Shown here in pieces: positions 1-6,857 of a stretch of DNA of 64,000 bases. The translations under genes and the position numbers were made by a program. The notes under the pieces are model-generated. The model was not told the origin of the DNA. It worked only from the letters and a program-made list of their open reading frames with translations, and did not search any database. Within the stretch, counting starts at the first letter, position 1; every line of letters starts with the position of its first letter. Source of the DNA: Roseibium sediminicola. GTDB lineage: Bacteria; Pseudomonadota; Alphaproteobacteria; Rhizobiales; Stappiaceae. The stretch spans positions 248,001 to 312,000 of the forward strand of contig NZ_JALNMJ010000003.1 of assembly GCF_023156505.1 (NCBI RefSeq), read 5' to 3'.

Positions 1-232
1 GAACGTAAGTGCCCCCGGACAATTTCCAATGCAGGGAATTGCACCGGTGAGGTGCAAAAATGCGCCGCCAATACCAAGGTATCCGGATTGTTTATAAAAT
101 TAAACAAAGGTGATAAAAAATTACGATTTGTCTTCATTTGTTAGAAAAGTCTCAACTAGTTGATTTTGTGGGCAAATGGCTTTTTGAGGCGCCCTAAGCC
201 GTCGCGTCTGCTGTCCCGCAGTCTAGAAAACA

Positions 233-258
233 GCTCCTGACAGGGGACTGTCAGGAGC
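233..258. terminator. Perfect 11-bp hairpin, weak terminator candidate
   Basis: GCTCCTGACAG (233-243) and CTGTCAGGAGC (248-258) pair perfectly around a GGGA loop. Only a short T stretch (gttt) follows, so it may be a weak terminator for a transcript entering from the left or simply a structured leader. Confidence 0.35.
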
Positions 259-288
259 GTTTGCGAGCCTCCTTCACGTTGGCGTGAA

Positions 289-329
289 CGTCCGTTCGGC
301 ACGCAATGAGCCGACAGTGGGAACGGACG
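289..329. repeat. Spaced inverted repeat CGTCCGTTC / GAACGGACG
   Basis: CGTCCGTTC at 289-297 is repeated inverted as GAACGGACG at 321-329. A nested TCGGC/GCCGA pair lies at 296-300 and 311-315. The left arm also sits in a small palindrome, GAACGTCCGTTC (286-297). It could fold as a leader hairpin or hold two regulator half-sites ahead of the TetR gene. Confidence 0.35.
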
Positions 330-365
330 ACTTGACGGATTGGGGCAAATGTCCTAGATGGCTAA

Positions 366-381
366 TAGGTCAATTGTCCTA
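366..381. promoter_or_regulatory. Palindromic operator candidate for the TetR regulator
   Basis: The sequence TAGGTCAATTGTCCTA is palindromic except for one central T-T pair, and it lies 43 bases before the TetR start codon. TGTCCTAG also occurs directly repeated at 350-357 and 375-382. TetR-family proteins usually bind such palindromes in their own promoters, so autoregulation is inferred. Confidence 0.45.
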
Positions 382-424
382 GTCGGGCAAGGGGCAGTTT
401 CAATCCGATCGGAAGGCAGGAGAG

Positions 425-1009
425 ATGGCGGCCGGAGACACACGGAAGCAGATAATCGATGCGGCGGACGACCTGTTCTACGGGCTGGGCTTTTCCCAGA
501 CATCCTTTGCGGATATTGCCGCGGCGGTGAACATCTCGCGCGGCAACTTCTATTATCATTTCAAGACCAAGGACGAGATCCTCGAGGCCGTGATCGACAA
601 GCGTCTCGCGGACCGGGAAACCTTGCTGAGCCGTTGGGACGAAACCGCCGCGCGGCCGGAAGACCGAATCGCCTGCTTCATCAGGATCGTCATCGCCAAC
701 CAGACGAAGATCATGGCTTACGGCTGCCCGGTCGGCACCCTGACCACGGAATTGAGCAAGCTCGATCACCCGGCGAAAGACAAGGCCAACCGCATCATGG
801 CCCTGTTTCGCGACTGGCTCGTGCGCCAGTTCGAGGTTCTGGGAACCGGCGCGCTGGCAAAAGACCATGCCTTGCATGTTCTCGGCTGGAGCCAGGGCGT
901 CGCGACCCTGGCGCAGGCGTTCAAGGACGAGGCCTATGTCCAGCGCGAAGTCGACAGCATTCTCGCCTGGCTGGACGGCGTTCGCAGCGCGGCTCAGGCA
1001 GCCGGCTGA
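425..1009 (+). CDS. TetR/AcrR-family transcriptional regulator
   Basis: A 194-residue protein of usual TetR size. Residues about 8-55 form the N-terminal helix-turn-helix, with the typical pattern of FADIAAAVNISRGNFYYHF followed by K-K-E. The remainder should be the helical ligand-binding and dimer domain, containing a C-P-V-G-T-L-T-E stretch seen in one TetR subgroup. The ATG at 425 has GGAAGG at 411-416 as ribosome binding site. A YciI-like gene follows 29 bases after the stop and is probably co-transcribed. A palindrome at 366-381 suggests self-repression. The ligand cannot be told from sequence. Confidence 0.9.
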   Translation: MAAGDTRKQIIDAADDLFYGLGFSQTSFADIAAAVNISRGNFYYHFKTKDEILEAVIDKRLADRETLLSRWDETAARPEDRIACFIRIVIANQTKIMAYGCPVGTLTTELSKLDHPAKDKANRIMALFRDWLVRQFEVLGTGALAKDHALHVLGWSQGVATLAQAFKDEAYVQREVDSILAWLDGVRSAAQAAG

Positions 1010-1038
1010 TTTCATTCCTTTAGACATGGAGACACGCG

Positions 1039-1326
1039 ATGTATGTGGTGACCCTGACATTTTCCGAAAACAAGGCCCGCGCGGGTGAGCTGATGGACGG
1101 TCACAAGGCCTGGATCCGGCAGGGGTTCGACCGGGGCCTGTTCCTGATGGTCGGCAGCCTGCAGCCCAACCGGGGCGGGGGCATCCTGGCCCATGGCGCG
1201 GACCGGGAGACGCTTGAGGCCTTTGTCGCCGAGGATCCCTTTGTGGTCGAGGAGGTGGTGACCGCCGATATTCTGGAAATCACCCCGGCGCGGCTGGACG
1301 AGCGGCTGGAGTTTCTCGCGGCCTGA
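1039..1326 (+). CDS. YciI-like small protein
   Basis: A 95-residue protein matching the YciI family (dimeric alpha/beta ferredoxin-like fold) in length and pattern: an N-terminal beta strand (YVVTLTFSENKA), a central VGSLQPNRGGG stretch, and an acidic block FVAEDPFVVEEVV before the last strand. YciI proteins are thought to be small enzymes or sensors, but most lack a known substrate. GGAG at 1028-1031 serves the ATG at 1039. It lies directly behind the TetR gene, so the two likely form a stress- or compound-responsive unit. This pairing is common, but no function is proven here. Confidence 0.8.
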   Translation: MYVVTLTFSENKARAGELMDGHKAWIRQGFDRGLFLMVGSLQPNRGGGILAHGADRETLEAFVAEDPFVVEEVVTADILEITPARLDERLEFLAA

Positions 1327-1368
1327 TACGGGCCCGATACGAGCCCGATACGAGCCCGATACGAGAAC
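1325..1368. repeat. Four tandem copies of an 11-bp unit
   Basis: GATACGRGCCC is repeated head to tail at 1325-1335, 1336-1346 and 1347-1357, with a variant copy GATACGAGAAC at 1358-1368. The array starts inside the stop codon of the YciI-like gene. It looks like a short minisatellite prone to slippage. Confidence 0.85.
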
Positions 1369-1461
1369 GTGTTCACGGCGTGCTTCCGGAGGTTGCCAGA
1401 GGATACGGTTTGATGGCACTGGTTTTGTCGGGACAAACAATCGACACAGAGCGGCGCCAAC

Positions 1462-1537
1462 TAGTGTGGTGAATTTGAAATTCGCCTCATTGTTGCAGCG
1501 ACCATCGAAGCGAATTTCAAATTCGAAAACCACACTA
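1462..1537. repeat. Structured inverted repeat, copy 1 (two-part stem)
   Basis: The outer arm TAGTGTGGT (1462-1470) pairs with ACCACACTA (1529-1537). The inner arm GAATTTGAAATTCG (1471-1484) pairs with CGAATTTCAAATTC (1511-1524). A four-base bulge (GAAA, 1525-1528) sits on the right side and a 26-base loop in the middle. It is directly followed by a related element at 1551-1628. Confidence 0.85.
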
Positions 1538-1550
1538 AATACTTATGCTT

Positions 1551-1628
1551 GCTAGTCACCCTTTTGAATCTGAAGCTCGTTCCGAGTGTGCCGGGAAATA
1601 AGACGAACTTCAGATTCGGGTGACTAGC
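1551..1628. repeat. Structured inverted repeat, copy 2 (two-part stem)
   Basis: The outer arm GCTAGTCACCC (1551-1561) pairs with GGGTGACTAGC (1618-1628). The inner arm GAATCTGAAG (1566-1575) pairs with CTTCAGATTC (1608-1617). A four-base bulge (TTTT) is now on the left side. The inner motif GAATYTGAARYTCG is shared with copy 1 while the outer arms differ but remain self-complementary. It ends 27 bases before the dapA paralogue start. Confidence 0.85.
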
Positions 1629-1655
1629 CCCTTAAAAGCTCTGGGAGGACGCCGC

Positions 1656-2534
1656 ATGCTCGACATCAAGGGATCTCTGCCCGCTCTCGTGACCCCGTTC
1701 AAGGACGGCAAGGTCGACCTTGACGCGCTTGAGCGCCTGGTCGAGTGGCATATCGCAGAAGGCAGCGACGGTCTGGTAGCCGTCGGCACCACAGGGGAGA
1801 GCCCAACGGTGTCCAAGGTTGAGCACAAGGAAGTCATCACACGCGTCGTGGATCTTGTCGCCGGCCGGGTGCCGGTGATTGCAGGGACAGGGTCGAATGC
1901 CACCGCCCAGTCACTGGACATGCTGCAGCATGCCGAGGCCGCCGGTGCAGACGCCGCCCTGGTGGTGACCCCCTATTACAACAAGCCCAATCAGGCAGGT
2001 CTGTTGAGCCACTACAAGGTGCTGCATGACAACAGCAACCTGCCGATCATCCTTTACAACATTCCCGGCCGCTGCGTGATCGATATCCTGCCGGAGACGA
2101 TGGCGGAGATGGCAAGCTGGCCGCGGATCATCGGTGTGAAGGACGCCACCGGCAGCATGGAGCGGGTCAGCCAGCAGCGGGCGCTCTGTGGCAAGGCCTT
2201 TGTCCAGTTGAGCGCGGAAGATGCTGCCGCGCTCGGCTTCAACGCCCATGGCGGCCGGGGCTGCATCTCGGTCACTGCCAATATTGCCCCGCGTTTGTGC
2301 GCGGAGTTTCAGAAGGCGTCGCTCGCCGAAGACCTGGAGCTTGCGCGCGATTATCAGGATCGGCTGTTGCCGCTTCATTCGGCGGTGTTCCTGGAACCGC
2401 CTGCCGCTTGTGTCAAATACGCCCTGTCGCGGCTCGGCCTTTGTCAGGAAGATGTCCGACTGCCGCTGACGCCGGTAACGGCGGAGACCCGACGGGTGCT
2501 CGACACCGCCATGGAACACGCGGGCCTCGTCTGA
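1656..2534 (+). CDS. 4-hydroxy-tetrahydrodipicolinate synthase paralogue (DHDPS/NAL family)
   Basis: A 292-residue class I aldolase of the dihydrodipicolinate synthase/N-acetylneuraminate lyase family. It keeps the TTGES motif (T45, T46), the YNIPGR motif with Tyr134, and the Schiff-base lysine K162 in GVKDATGS. DapA condenses pyruvate with aspartate semialdehyde on the way to lysine and diaminopimelate. The start at 1656 is chosen because GGGAGG (1643-1648) precedes it. A second, very similar gene sits beside smpB at 47116, the usual housekeeping context, so this copy may be a specialised or redundant paralogue. Arg140 following Gly in IPGR supports a DapA-type substrate. Confidence 0.85.
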   Translation: MLDIKGSLPALVTPFKDGKVDLDALERLVEWHIAEGSDGLVAVGTTGESPTVSKVEHKEVITRVVDLVAGRVPVIAGTGSNATAQSLDMLQHAEAAGADAALVVTPYYNKPNQAGLLSHYKVLHDNSNLPIILYNIPGRCVIDILPETMAEMASWPRIIGVKDATGSMERVSQQRALCGKAFVQLSAEDAAALGFNAHGGRGCISVTANIAPRLCAEFQKASLAEDLELARDYQDRLLPLHSAVFLEPPAACVKYALSRLGLCQEDVRLPLTPVTAETRRVLDTAMEHAGLV

Positions 2535-2554
2535 CGGCCGCCGCGAAGCGGCCG
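2535..2554 (+). terminator. Short GC hairpin after the dapA paralogue
   Basis: CGGCCGC (2535-2541) and GCGGCCG (2548-2554) flank a six-base loop directly after the stop codon. There is no real U-tract, so this is only a possible terminator. Confidence 0.35.
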
Positions 2555-2674
2555 CCATTTCCTAAAATGCGCAAGGACATGTTCACGGGCTGGCAAAGTT
2601 CAGCTTGGAAATATCGTATTTAGTCGTGTCCCGATGATCCGAATATGCCATCTTTCCGATGCGGAAGGTCATTT

Positions 2675-2690
2675 TGTGATGTTCGTCACA
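2675..2690. promoter_or_regulatory. CRP/FNR-superfamily site upstream of hcp
   Basis: TGTGATGTTCGTCACA is a perfect TGTGA-N6-TCACA palindrome, the form bound by CRP-type regulators. It lies about 130 bases upstream of the sigma-54 promoter of hcp. Which regulator uses it is unknown. Confidence 0.5.
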
Positions 2691-2727
2691 CTTTCACTGC
2701 GCATGTTTGTTCGCATCAACTGGAGGA

Positions 2728-2747
2728 CTGTGCAGAAATCTGCACAG
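2728..2747. promoter_or_regulatory. Palindrome, possible enhancer site for sigma-54 activator
   Basis: CTGTGCAG (2728-2735) and CTGCACAG (2740-2747) form a perfect inverted repeat with a four-base spacer. It lies about 75 bases upstream of the -24 element, the usual place for a bacterial enhancer-binding protein. Confidence 0.5.
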
Positions 2748-2822
2748 TTGCACATTTTAACACTTTCGCCTTGAAGGGATTTTCTCTCTAAATATCAACG
2801 AACTGAGAAAGTCTCGCCAAGT

Positions 2823-2837
2823 TGGCACACCTGTTGC
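2823..2837 (+). promoter_or_regulatory. Sigma-54 (RpoN) promoter for hcp
   Basis: TGGCACACCTGTTGC matches the -24/-12 consensus TGGCAC-N5-TTGC, with GG and GC separated by ten bases. It sits 97 bases upstream of the hcp start codon and in the right orientation. Confidence 0.75.
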
Positions 2838-2934
2838 AATTCTGTTTGCATCGGCACCGGACAACACGGCGCCCCGGAAATCGAAAAGACAACAGGCAGT
2901 ACAGACACCAACGCAAGATCCAAGGAGACTGAAA

Positions 2935-3447
2935 ATGTCCAACATCGCATATGTCACTATCAAAGGCGCAACCCAGGGCGACATGACGTCCGACGCCACC
3001 ACCGCCGACAGCATCGGCAATCTGTGGCAGGAAGGCCATGAAGGCGAATCCTTGGTCTATGCCTTCGAACAGCACGCCGTTGTGCCGCGGGATCCGCAAT
3101 CCGGCTCCATCATCGCCACACGCCGCCACATGCCGACCACCTTCATGAAGCCGGTCGACAAGTCCACACCGTTGATGTGGCAGGCACTGGCCACCGGCGA
3201 GTCCCTGGAAATCGAAGTCCAGTTCTGGCGCACCTCTACCTCGGGCGTTCAGGAGCATTACTACACGATCAAGTACGAGGACGCCGTCCTGGTCGAAGGC
3301 AAGACGATCCTGCCGGACGTCAACGACGAAGCCAACGCCTCCCGCGGCGATTGCGACAAGTGGTCCTTCACCTATCGCAAATGCGTCTGGACGCACGAGA
3401 AGGCCGGTACCAACGCTTCCGACGACTACCGCGCTCCGGTCACCTGA
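2935..3447 (+). CDS. hcp: Type VI secretion tube protein Hcp
   Basis: A 170-residue Hcp-family protein. It begins with the typical AYVTIKGATQGDMT strand and contains the family's ATRRHMPTTFMKPVDKSTPLM core and the YYTIKYEDAVLVEGK beta strands. Hcp hexamers stack into the tube that the type VI sheath propels out of the cell, and they can carry small effectors. AAGGAG at 2922-2927 precedes the ATG. The gene stands alone, with a sigma-54 promoter upstream and a terminator behind, away from any tss sheath or baseplate genes in the window. A cargo/spike module lies at the far right end (57143-64000). RpoN control of hcp is known from other bacteria. Confidence 0.93.
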   Translation: MSNIAYVTIKGATQGDMTSDATTADSIGNLWQEGHEGESLVYAFEQHAVVPRDPQSGSIIATRRHMPTTFMKPVDKSTPLMWQALATGESLEIEVQFWRTSTSGVQEHYYTIKYEDAVLVEGKTILPDVNDEANASRGDCDKWSFTYRKCVWTHEKAGTNASDDYRAPVT

Positions 3448-3464
3448 TCGACCGCTTGAAACCC

Positions 3465-3494
3465 GATGGACCGCGCCCTGCAACGCGGTCCATC
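3465..3494. repeat. 11-bp perfect hairpin after hcp
   Basis: GATGGACCGCG (3465-3475) pairs with CGCGGTCCATC (3484-3494) around an eight-base loop. Without a T-tract it may stabilise the 3' end of the hcp mRNA ahead of the terminator at 3526. Confidence 0.6.
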
Positions 3495-3525
3495 CTGCCG
3501 GAAGGATGCCCCTCCTGTCGGCGCG

Positions 3526-3561
3526 AACCGCCCGGTCCCACCACCGGGCGGTTTCTTTTTT
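3526..3561 (+). terminator. Rho-independent terminator of hcp
   Basis: AACCGCCCGG (3526-3535) pairs with CCGGGCGGTT (3544-3553) and is followed by TTCTTTTTT to 3561. Confidence 0.85.
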
Positions 3562-3584
3562 GGAACAAGCGTCCTCCCTCCGGT

Positions 3585-3733
3585 GTCACCCCGGACGAGC
3601 ATCGCGAGATCCGGGGCCTACTCATTTCCAGAGCGCCTTGATTTTCGGCACGGCCGGGCTGCAAATTGGCACCGCCTCAACAAGCGGTACCGCGAGTGGG
3701 CCCCGGCTCTGCGCTGCGCTTGGCCGGGGTGAC
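3585..3733. repeat. Dispersed intergenic palindromic element, type A
   Basis: GTCACCCCGG (3585-3594) and CCGGGGTGAC (3724-3733) form perfect terminal inverted repeats. Inside, the ends continue as GATCCGGGGCC and GGCCCCGGCTC. A second type A element lies at 25474-25604. No gene is contained. Confidence 0.65.
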
Positions 3734-3859
3734 GCCGGGGTTCAGGCGCTGGCTTCGATCAATTCCGGCGGCGCCAATTTCCTACCCAAATGTCTCACCT
3801 CTTCGAGCTCTACGGTCAGGTTCTCCCGGACTTGTCCGCATGACCTCACAGGGATTGAG

Positions 3860-3902
3860 TCCAACAAAAAAGGCGCCCCGCTGGAGCGCCTTTTTTGTTG
3901 GA
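3860..3902. terminator. Bidirectional terminator between hcp region and metG
   Basis: A perfect 17-bp stem (3860-3876 with 3886-3902) has a GGCGC/GCGCC core flanked by six A and six T. It works as an A/T-flanked terminator on both strands and lies ten bases beyond the metG stop codon. Confidence 0.9.
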
Positions 3903-3912
3903 TGTCAGAAGC

Positions 3913-5433
3913 TCACTGAACTCTCGGATAAAGCGTTTCGATCTCGCCGAGATCGCTGTCGCCTTGAAGCCGGTCCAGTTCCGGTGTCCAAGGGCCGGCA
4001 ATCTCCGGTGCGTTCAGCATGGCGAGCGCCTTGCCGGCCGATCCCGGAATGACCTGGGTGAGGGCTTCCATAACGACGCGCAGGCAGTCGAGCGTCACGT
4101 AGATCACCGTCTGGCAGCGCTCTTTGGTGTCCTCGTTCTTGATGAGCTCCCACGGCGCCTGTTCGGCGAAATAGTTGTTCATCTCGTCGGCGACAGTGAT
4201 GATCGCCTGGGTCCTGGCCGGGATCTCGGCAAGGTTGATCCAGCCGCCGAACCCGGCGGTCGCGTCAAGCACGGACTTGCGGATGGCTTCGTCCGCGGGC
4301 GACAGGGCACCTGGTGCCGGCAGCTTGCCGTCAAACCGGGCCTTGGAGAATTTGGCCGCCCGCGACAAGAGGTTGCCGATCTTGTTGCCGAGCTCGCTGT
4401 TATAGGTCTGGGTGATCAGGTCGACCGAGATCTGGCTGTCGCTGTCGGCGCGCATGTGCCGGGCAAGGTACCAGCGCAGGGCATCGACGCCGAGCTTCTC
4501 GATCACCTCGAGCGGATCGACCACATTGCCGATGGATTTCGACATTTTCACACCGCCGGCACCGACCCAGTGGCTGTGCACGGAGAGTTTCTTCGGCAGC
4601 GGCAGGCCGGCGGCCATCAGCATGATCGGCCAGTAGACGCCGTGCGGCTTCAGGATGTCCTTGCCGATCAGATGCTCGCATTCGGCCCACCAGGACGCAT
4701 AGCTGTCGTCCGGCCAGTCGATATTGGTCAGGTAGTTGGTCAGTGCGTCGAACCAGACATAGGTGACGAAGTCCGCGTCGAAGGGCAGTTCGACGCCGAG
4801 GGTCACGCGGGTCTTCGGCCGGGAGATGCACAGATCTTCCAGCGGCTCGGACAGCATCTGCTTGAGCTCGTTCTTGAACGCTTCGGGCTGCACAAAATCC
4901 GGATTGTCGGCAATATGTTTCAGCAGGCGCTCGCGGAACGGCTCCATCTTCAGGAAATAGTTTGTTTCCTCGGTCTGCTCGACCTTCATGGTCGGGTGCA
5001 GCGGGCACTGGCCTTCCTCGGTGAGATCGCTCTCCTTCTTGAACTCCTCGCAGCCCTTGCAGTAGGTGCCGGTGTAGTTCTTCTTGACGATCAGGTCCTT
5101 GTCGAAGATCGACTGTTCCATGCCGGCGACAGCCTGTTTGTGGCCCTCGCGGCTGGTGCGCACGAAATAGTCGTAGGTGACGTCGAGCTGGTCGAACACG
5201 TCCCGGAACTCCTTGCAGCGCATGTCGAGGAATTCCTCGACCGGCAGACCCAGGTCCTGGGCGGCTTCCTGGTTCTTCTGGCCATGCTCGTCCACGCCGG
5301 TCGACAGCATCAGCTCATAACCCAGCGCCTGGCGGTTGCGTTTCAGGATATCGGCCATGATCGAGGTGAAGGCATGACCGATATGCGGGGAACCGTTGAC
5401 GTAATAGATCGGGGTGGTGATGTAGCTTTTCAT
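3913..5433 (-). CDS. metG: Methionine-tRNA ligase
   Basis: A 506-residue class I aminoacyl-tRNA synthetase that charges tRNA-Met. The HIGH signature appears as PHIGHAFTS near residue 17 and the KMSKS loop as GGVKMSKSIGN around residue 300. A cysteine knuckle (TYCKGCEEF and GQCPLHP) with one lost Cys pair is seen around residues 125-148. There is no C-terminal tRNA-binding (EMAP-like) extension, as in many alphaproteobacterial enzymes. The start MKSYITTPIYYVNG is the standard N-terminus. It is a single leftward gene ending in a strong bidirectional terminator. Confidence 0.95.
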   Translation of the reverse strand: MKSYITTPIYYVNGSPHIGHAFTSIMADILKRNRQALGYELMLSTGVDEHGQKNQEAAQDLGLPVEEFLDMRCKEFRDVFDQLDVTYDYFVRTSREGHKQAVAGMEQSIFDKDLIVKKNYTGTYCKGCEEFKKESDLTEEGQCPLHPTMKVEQTEETNYFLKMEPFRERLLKHIADNPDFVQPEAFKNELKQMLSEPLEDLCISRPKTRVTLGVELPFDADFVTYVWFDALTNYLTNIDWPDDSYASWWAECEHLIGKDILKPHGVYWPIMLMAAGLPLPKKLSVHSHWVGAGGVKMSKSIGNVVDPLEVIEKLGVDALRWYLARHMRADSDSQISVDLITQTYNSELGNKIGNLLSRAAKFSKARFDGKLPAPGALSPADEAIRKSVLDATAGFGGWINLAEIPARTQAIITVADEMNNYFAEQAPWELIKNEDTKERCQTVIYVTLDCLRVVMEALTQVIPGSAGKALAMLNAPEIAGPWTPELDRLQGDSDLGEIETLYPRVQ

Positions 5434-5843
5434 CCAGATGCTTTCGAATTTCCGGCTGATGTTGGCGGACCGCCTTCAAAACGTTGCCGTGCGGTCGCTG
5501 GGGCAGACCCAAAAAGTGAAGTCGCTGCTATATTTCACACTCACGGGAGCAAGAAAAGCCCCGGCCTTGCTTTCTACGCTCAAAGTGGGTGATCGGACCG
5601 GGATCTCAAGGGAGGCAACGTGAGGCGCTACGTCGCTCTCTCAGGTGCGACGCTGCCGAGACACTTCCCTCCCGGTTCGTCCTTGCCGGGCTTGACCCGG
5701 CAATCCATGCCGTGACATCGCCCCGAAATCTAAGACTCTCCATGTAGCGCTGAAACGGCATGGATGCCATGGTCAAGCCATGGCATGACGAAGCTGGGAA
5801 GGTGAAACCAAATCGATCCATTCTCACTGACCCCACCGGCAAG
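5434..5843. other. Intergenic region between metG and yeiH-type gene
   Basis: This 410-base stretch must hold the metG promoter on its left side. Most of the right half is a dispersed palindromic element (5676-5792). No gene or RNA was recognised. Confidence 0.5.
5676..5792. repeat. Dispersed intergenic palindromic element, type B
   Basis: The ends read TTCGTCCT and ATGACGAA. Each side holds its own hairpin (TTGCCGGGCTTGACCCGGCAA on the left; GCCATGGTCAAGCCATGGC on the right), joined by the inverted pair ATCCATGCCGT/ACGGCATGGAT. A second copy of the same design is at 8739-8853. Confidence 0.7.
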
Positions 5844-6839
5844 TCACCCGATCAGCCAGATTCCTCCGAGCACGAACAGCGCCAGGAACGCGGTCTGGGT
5901 GACCAGCATCCAGATGGCCGGGCCGCCGACTTCCAGGAGTTTCGGGATCGAGGTCTTCATGCCGACGGCGGCGATCGCCGCCAGCAGAGCCCAGCGGGAG
6001 ACGTGACCGGCCAGGTCCTTGACCATTTCCGGGATCAGGCCGAGAGAATTCAGCGCGGCCAGCACCAGGAAGGCGACGACAAAGGCCGGCATGATCGGCG
6101 GACGGGCTCCGCCGGGTTCCGCGTGCTTGCGCAGGATCAGGGCCGCGACGAGCACGATCGGCGCCAGCATGGTGACGCGGATGAGCTTGACCAGCGTGGA
6201 CAGATCGCCGGTTTCCTCAGAGATCGAAAATCCCGCACCGACCACCTGGGCGACATCGTGGATCGTGCCGCCGAGAAAGACGCCGGTCGCATCCTGGGAC
6301 AGGCCCAGAGAGGACGTCAGGATCGGATAGAAGATCATCGCCAGGGTGGAGAGCACGGTCACGGTGATCACCGTGAAGGCAAGATCGCGTTCGGCATGCT
6401 CGCGCTTGGGCAGGATAGAGCCGATGGCCATGGCGGCCGACGCGCCGCAAATGGCGACCGCGCCACCGGAGAGAAACGAAAACAGCCGGTCGCGGCCGAA
6501 CAGACCGCCAATCAGAAGCGAGAAGCCGATCGTCGCCAGAACGCCGACGATCACAAGAAGCAGAAACGGCAGGCCGAGCTGCTGCACCATCTCCACGCTG
6601 ATGCGCACACCCAGGAGAGCCACTCCGACCCGGAGCAGCGTGCGCGCGGAAAAGGCGATGCCGGCGCCGGTGCGTTGTTCCTCGGAGAGAAAGTTGAGCG
6701 GCATGCCCAGAAGGATTGCCATCAGCATGGCCGGCGCGCCGTAATGCTCGTTCAGGAACTGGGCGGCAATCGCCACCAGACCGGCAATCGCAATGCCCGG
6801 GAACAGCCGGTTCGCCCGGTCTTTCAATGGTGACACCAT
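5844..6839 (-). CDS. YeiH-family putative sulfate/sulfite exporter
   Basis: A 331-residue integral membrane protein with about ten hydrophobic helices. It contains the family's internal hallmark stretches LLRVGVALLGVRIS, SGGAVAICGASAAMAI and GGTIHDVAQVVGAG. The YeiH group (UPF0324, putative sulfate exporter family) is thought to export sulfur oxyanions, but transport is rarely proven. AAGGA precedes the ATG at 6839. Its start lies 18 bases behind the stop of the di-heme cytochrome c gene, so the two are likely one transcription unit. The desulfonation-type cluster about 2 kb away would release sulfite, which offers a rationale, though the genes are not in the same operon. Confidence 0.85.
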   Translation of the reverse strand: MVSPLKDRANRLFPGIAIAGLVAIAAQFLNEHYGAPAMLMAILLGMPLNFLSEEQRTGAGIAFSARTLLRVGVALLGVRISVEMVQQLGLPFLLLVIVGVLATIGFSLLIGGLFGRDRLFSFLSGGAVAICGASAAMAIGSILPKREHAERDLAFTVITVTVLSTLAMIFYPILTSSLGLSQDATGVFLGGTIHDVAQVVGAGFSISEETGDLSTLVKLIRVTMLAPIVLVAALILRKHAEPGGARPPIMPAFVVAFLVLAALNSLGLIPEMVKDLAGHVSRWALLAAIAAVGMKTSIPKLLEVGGPAIWMLVTQTAFLALFVLGGIWLIG

Positions 6840-6857
6840 TTTGCGTCCTTGTGTTGA

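Larger units (their letters stand above)
1..424. other. Intergenic region upstream of the TetR gene
   Basis: No gene is supported here. The first 200 bases are clearly AT-richer than the rest of the window, with A/T runs around 90-170, which suits a promoter region, possibly also for a leftward gene outside the window. A hairpin (233-258), a spaced inverted repeat (289-329) and a 16-bp palindrome (366-381) follow and are listed separately. Confidence 0.5.

Noticed and set aside
358-1023. A 221-codon frame overlapping the TetR gene
   Set aside because: It is an out-of-frame shadow of the TetR gene, without motifs.
3465-3912. A small gene between hcp and metG
   Set aside because: Several short frames exist, but they run through terminators and a palindromic repeat.
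3895-5592. A 565-codon open frame on the plus strand
   Set aside because: It is antisense to metG, whose HIGH and KMSKS motifs are intact; the frame has no recognisable domain or ribosome binding site.
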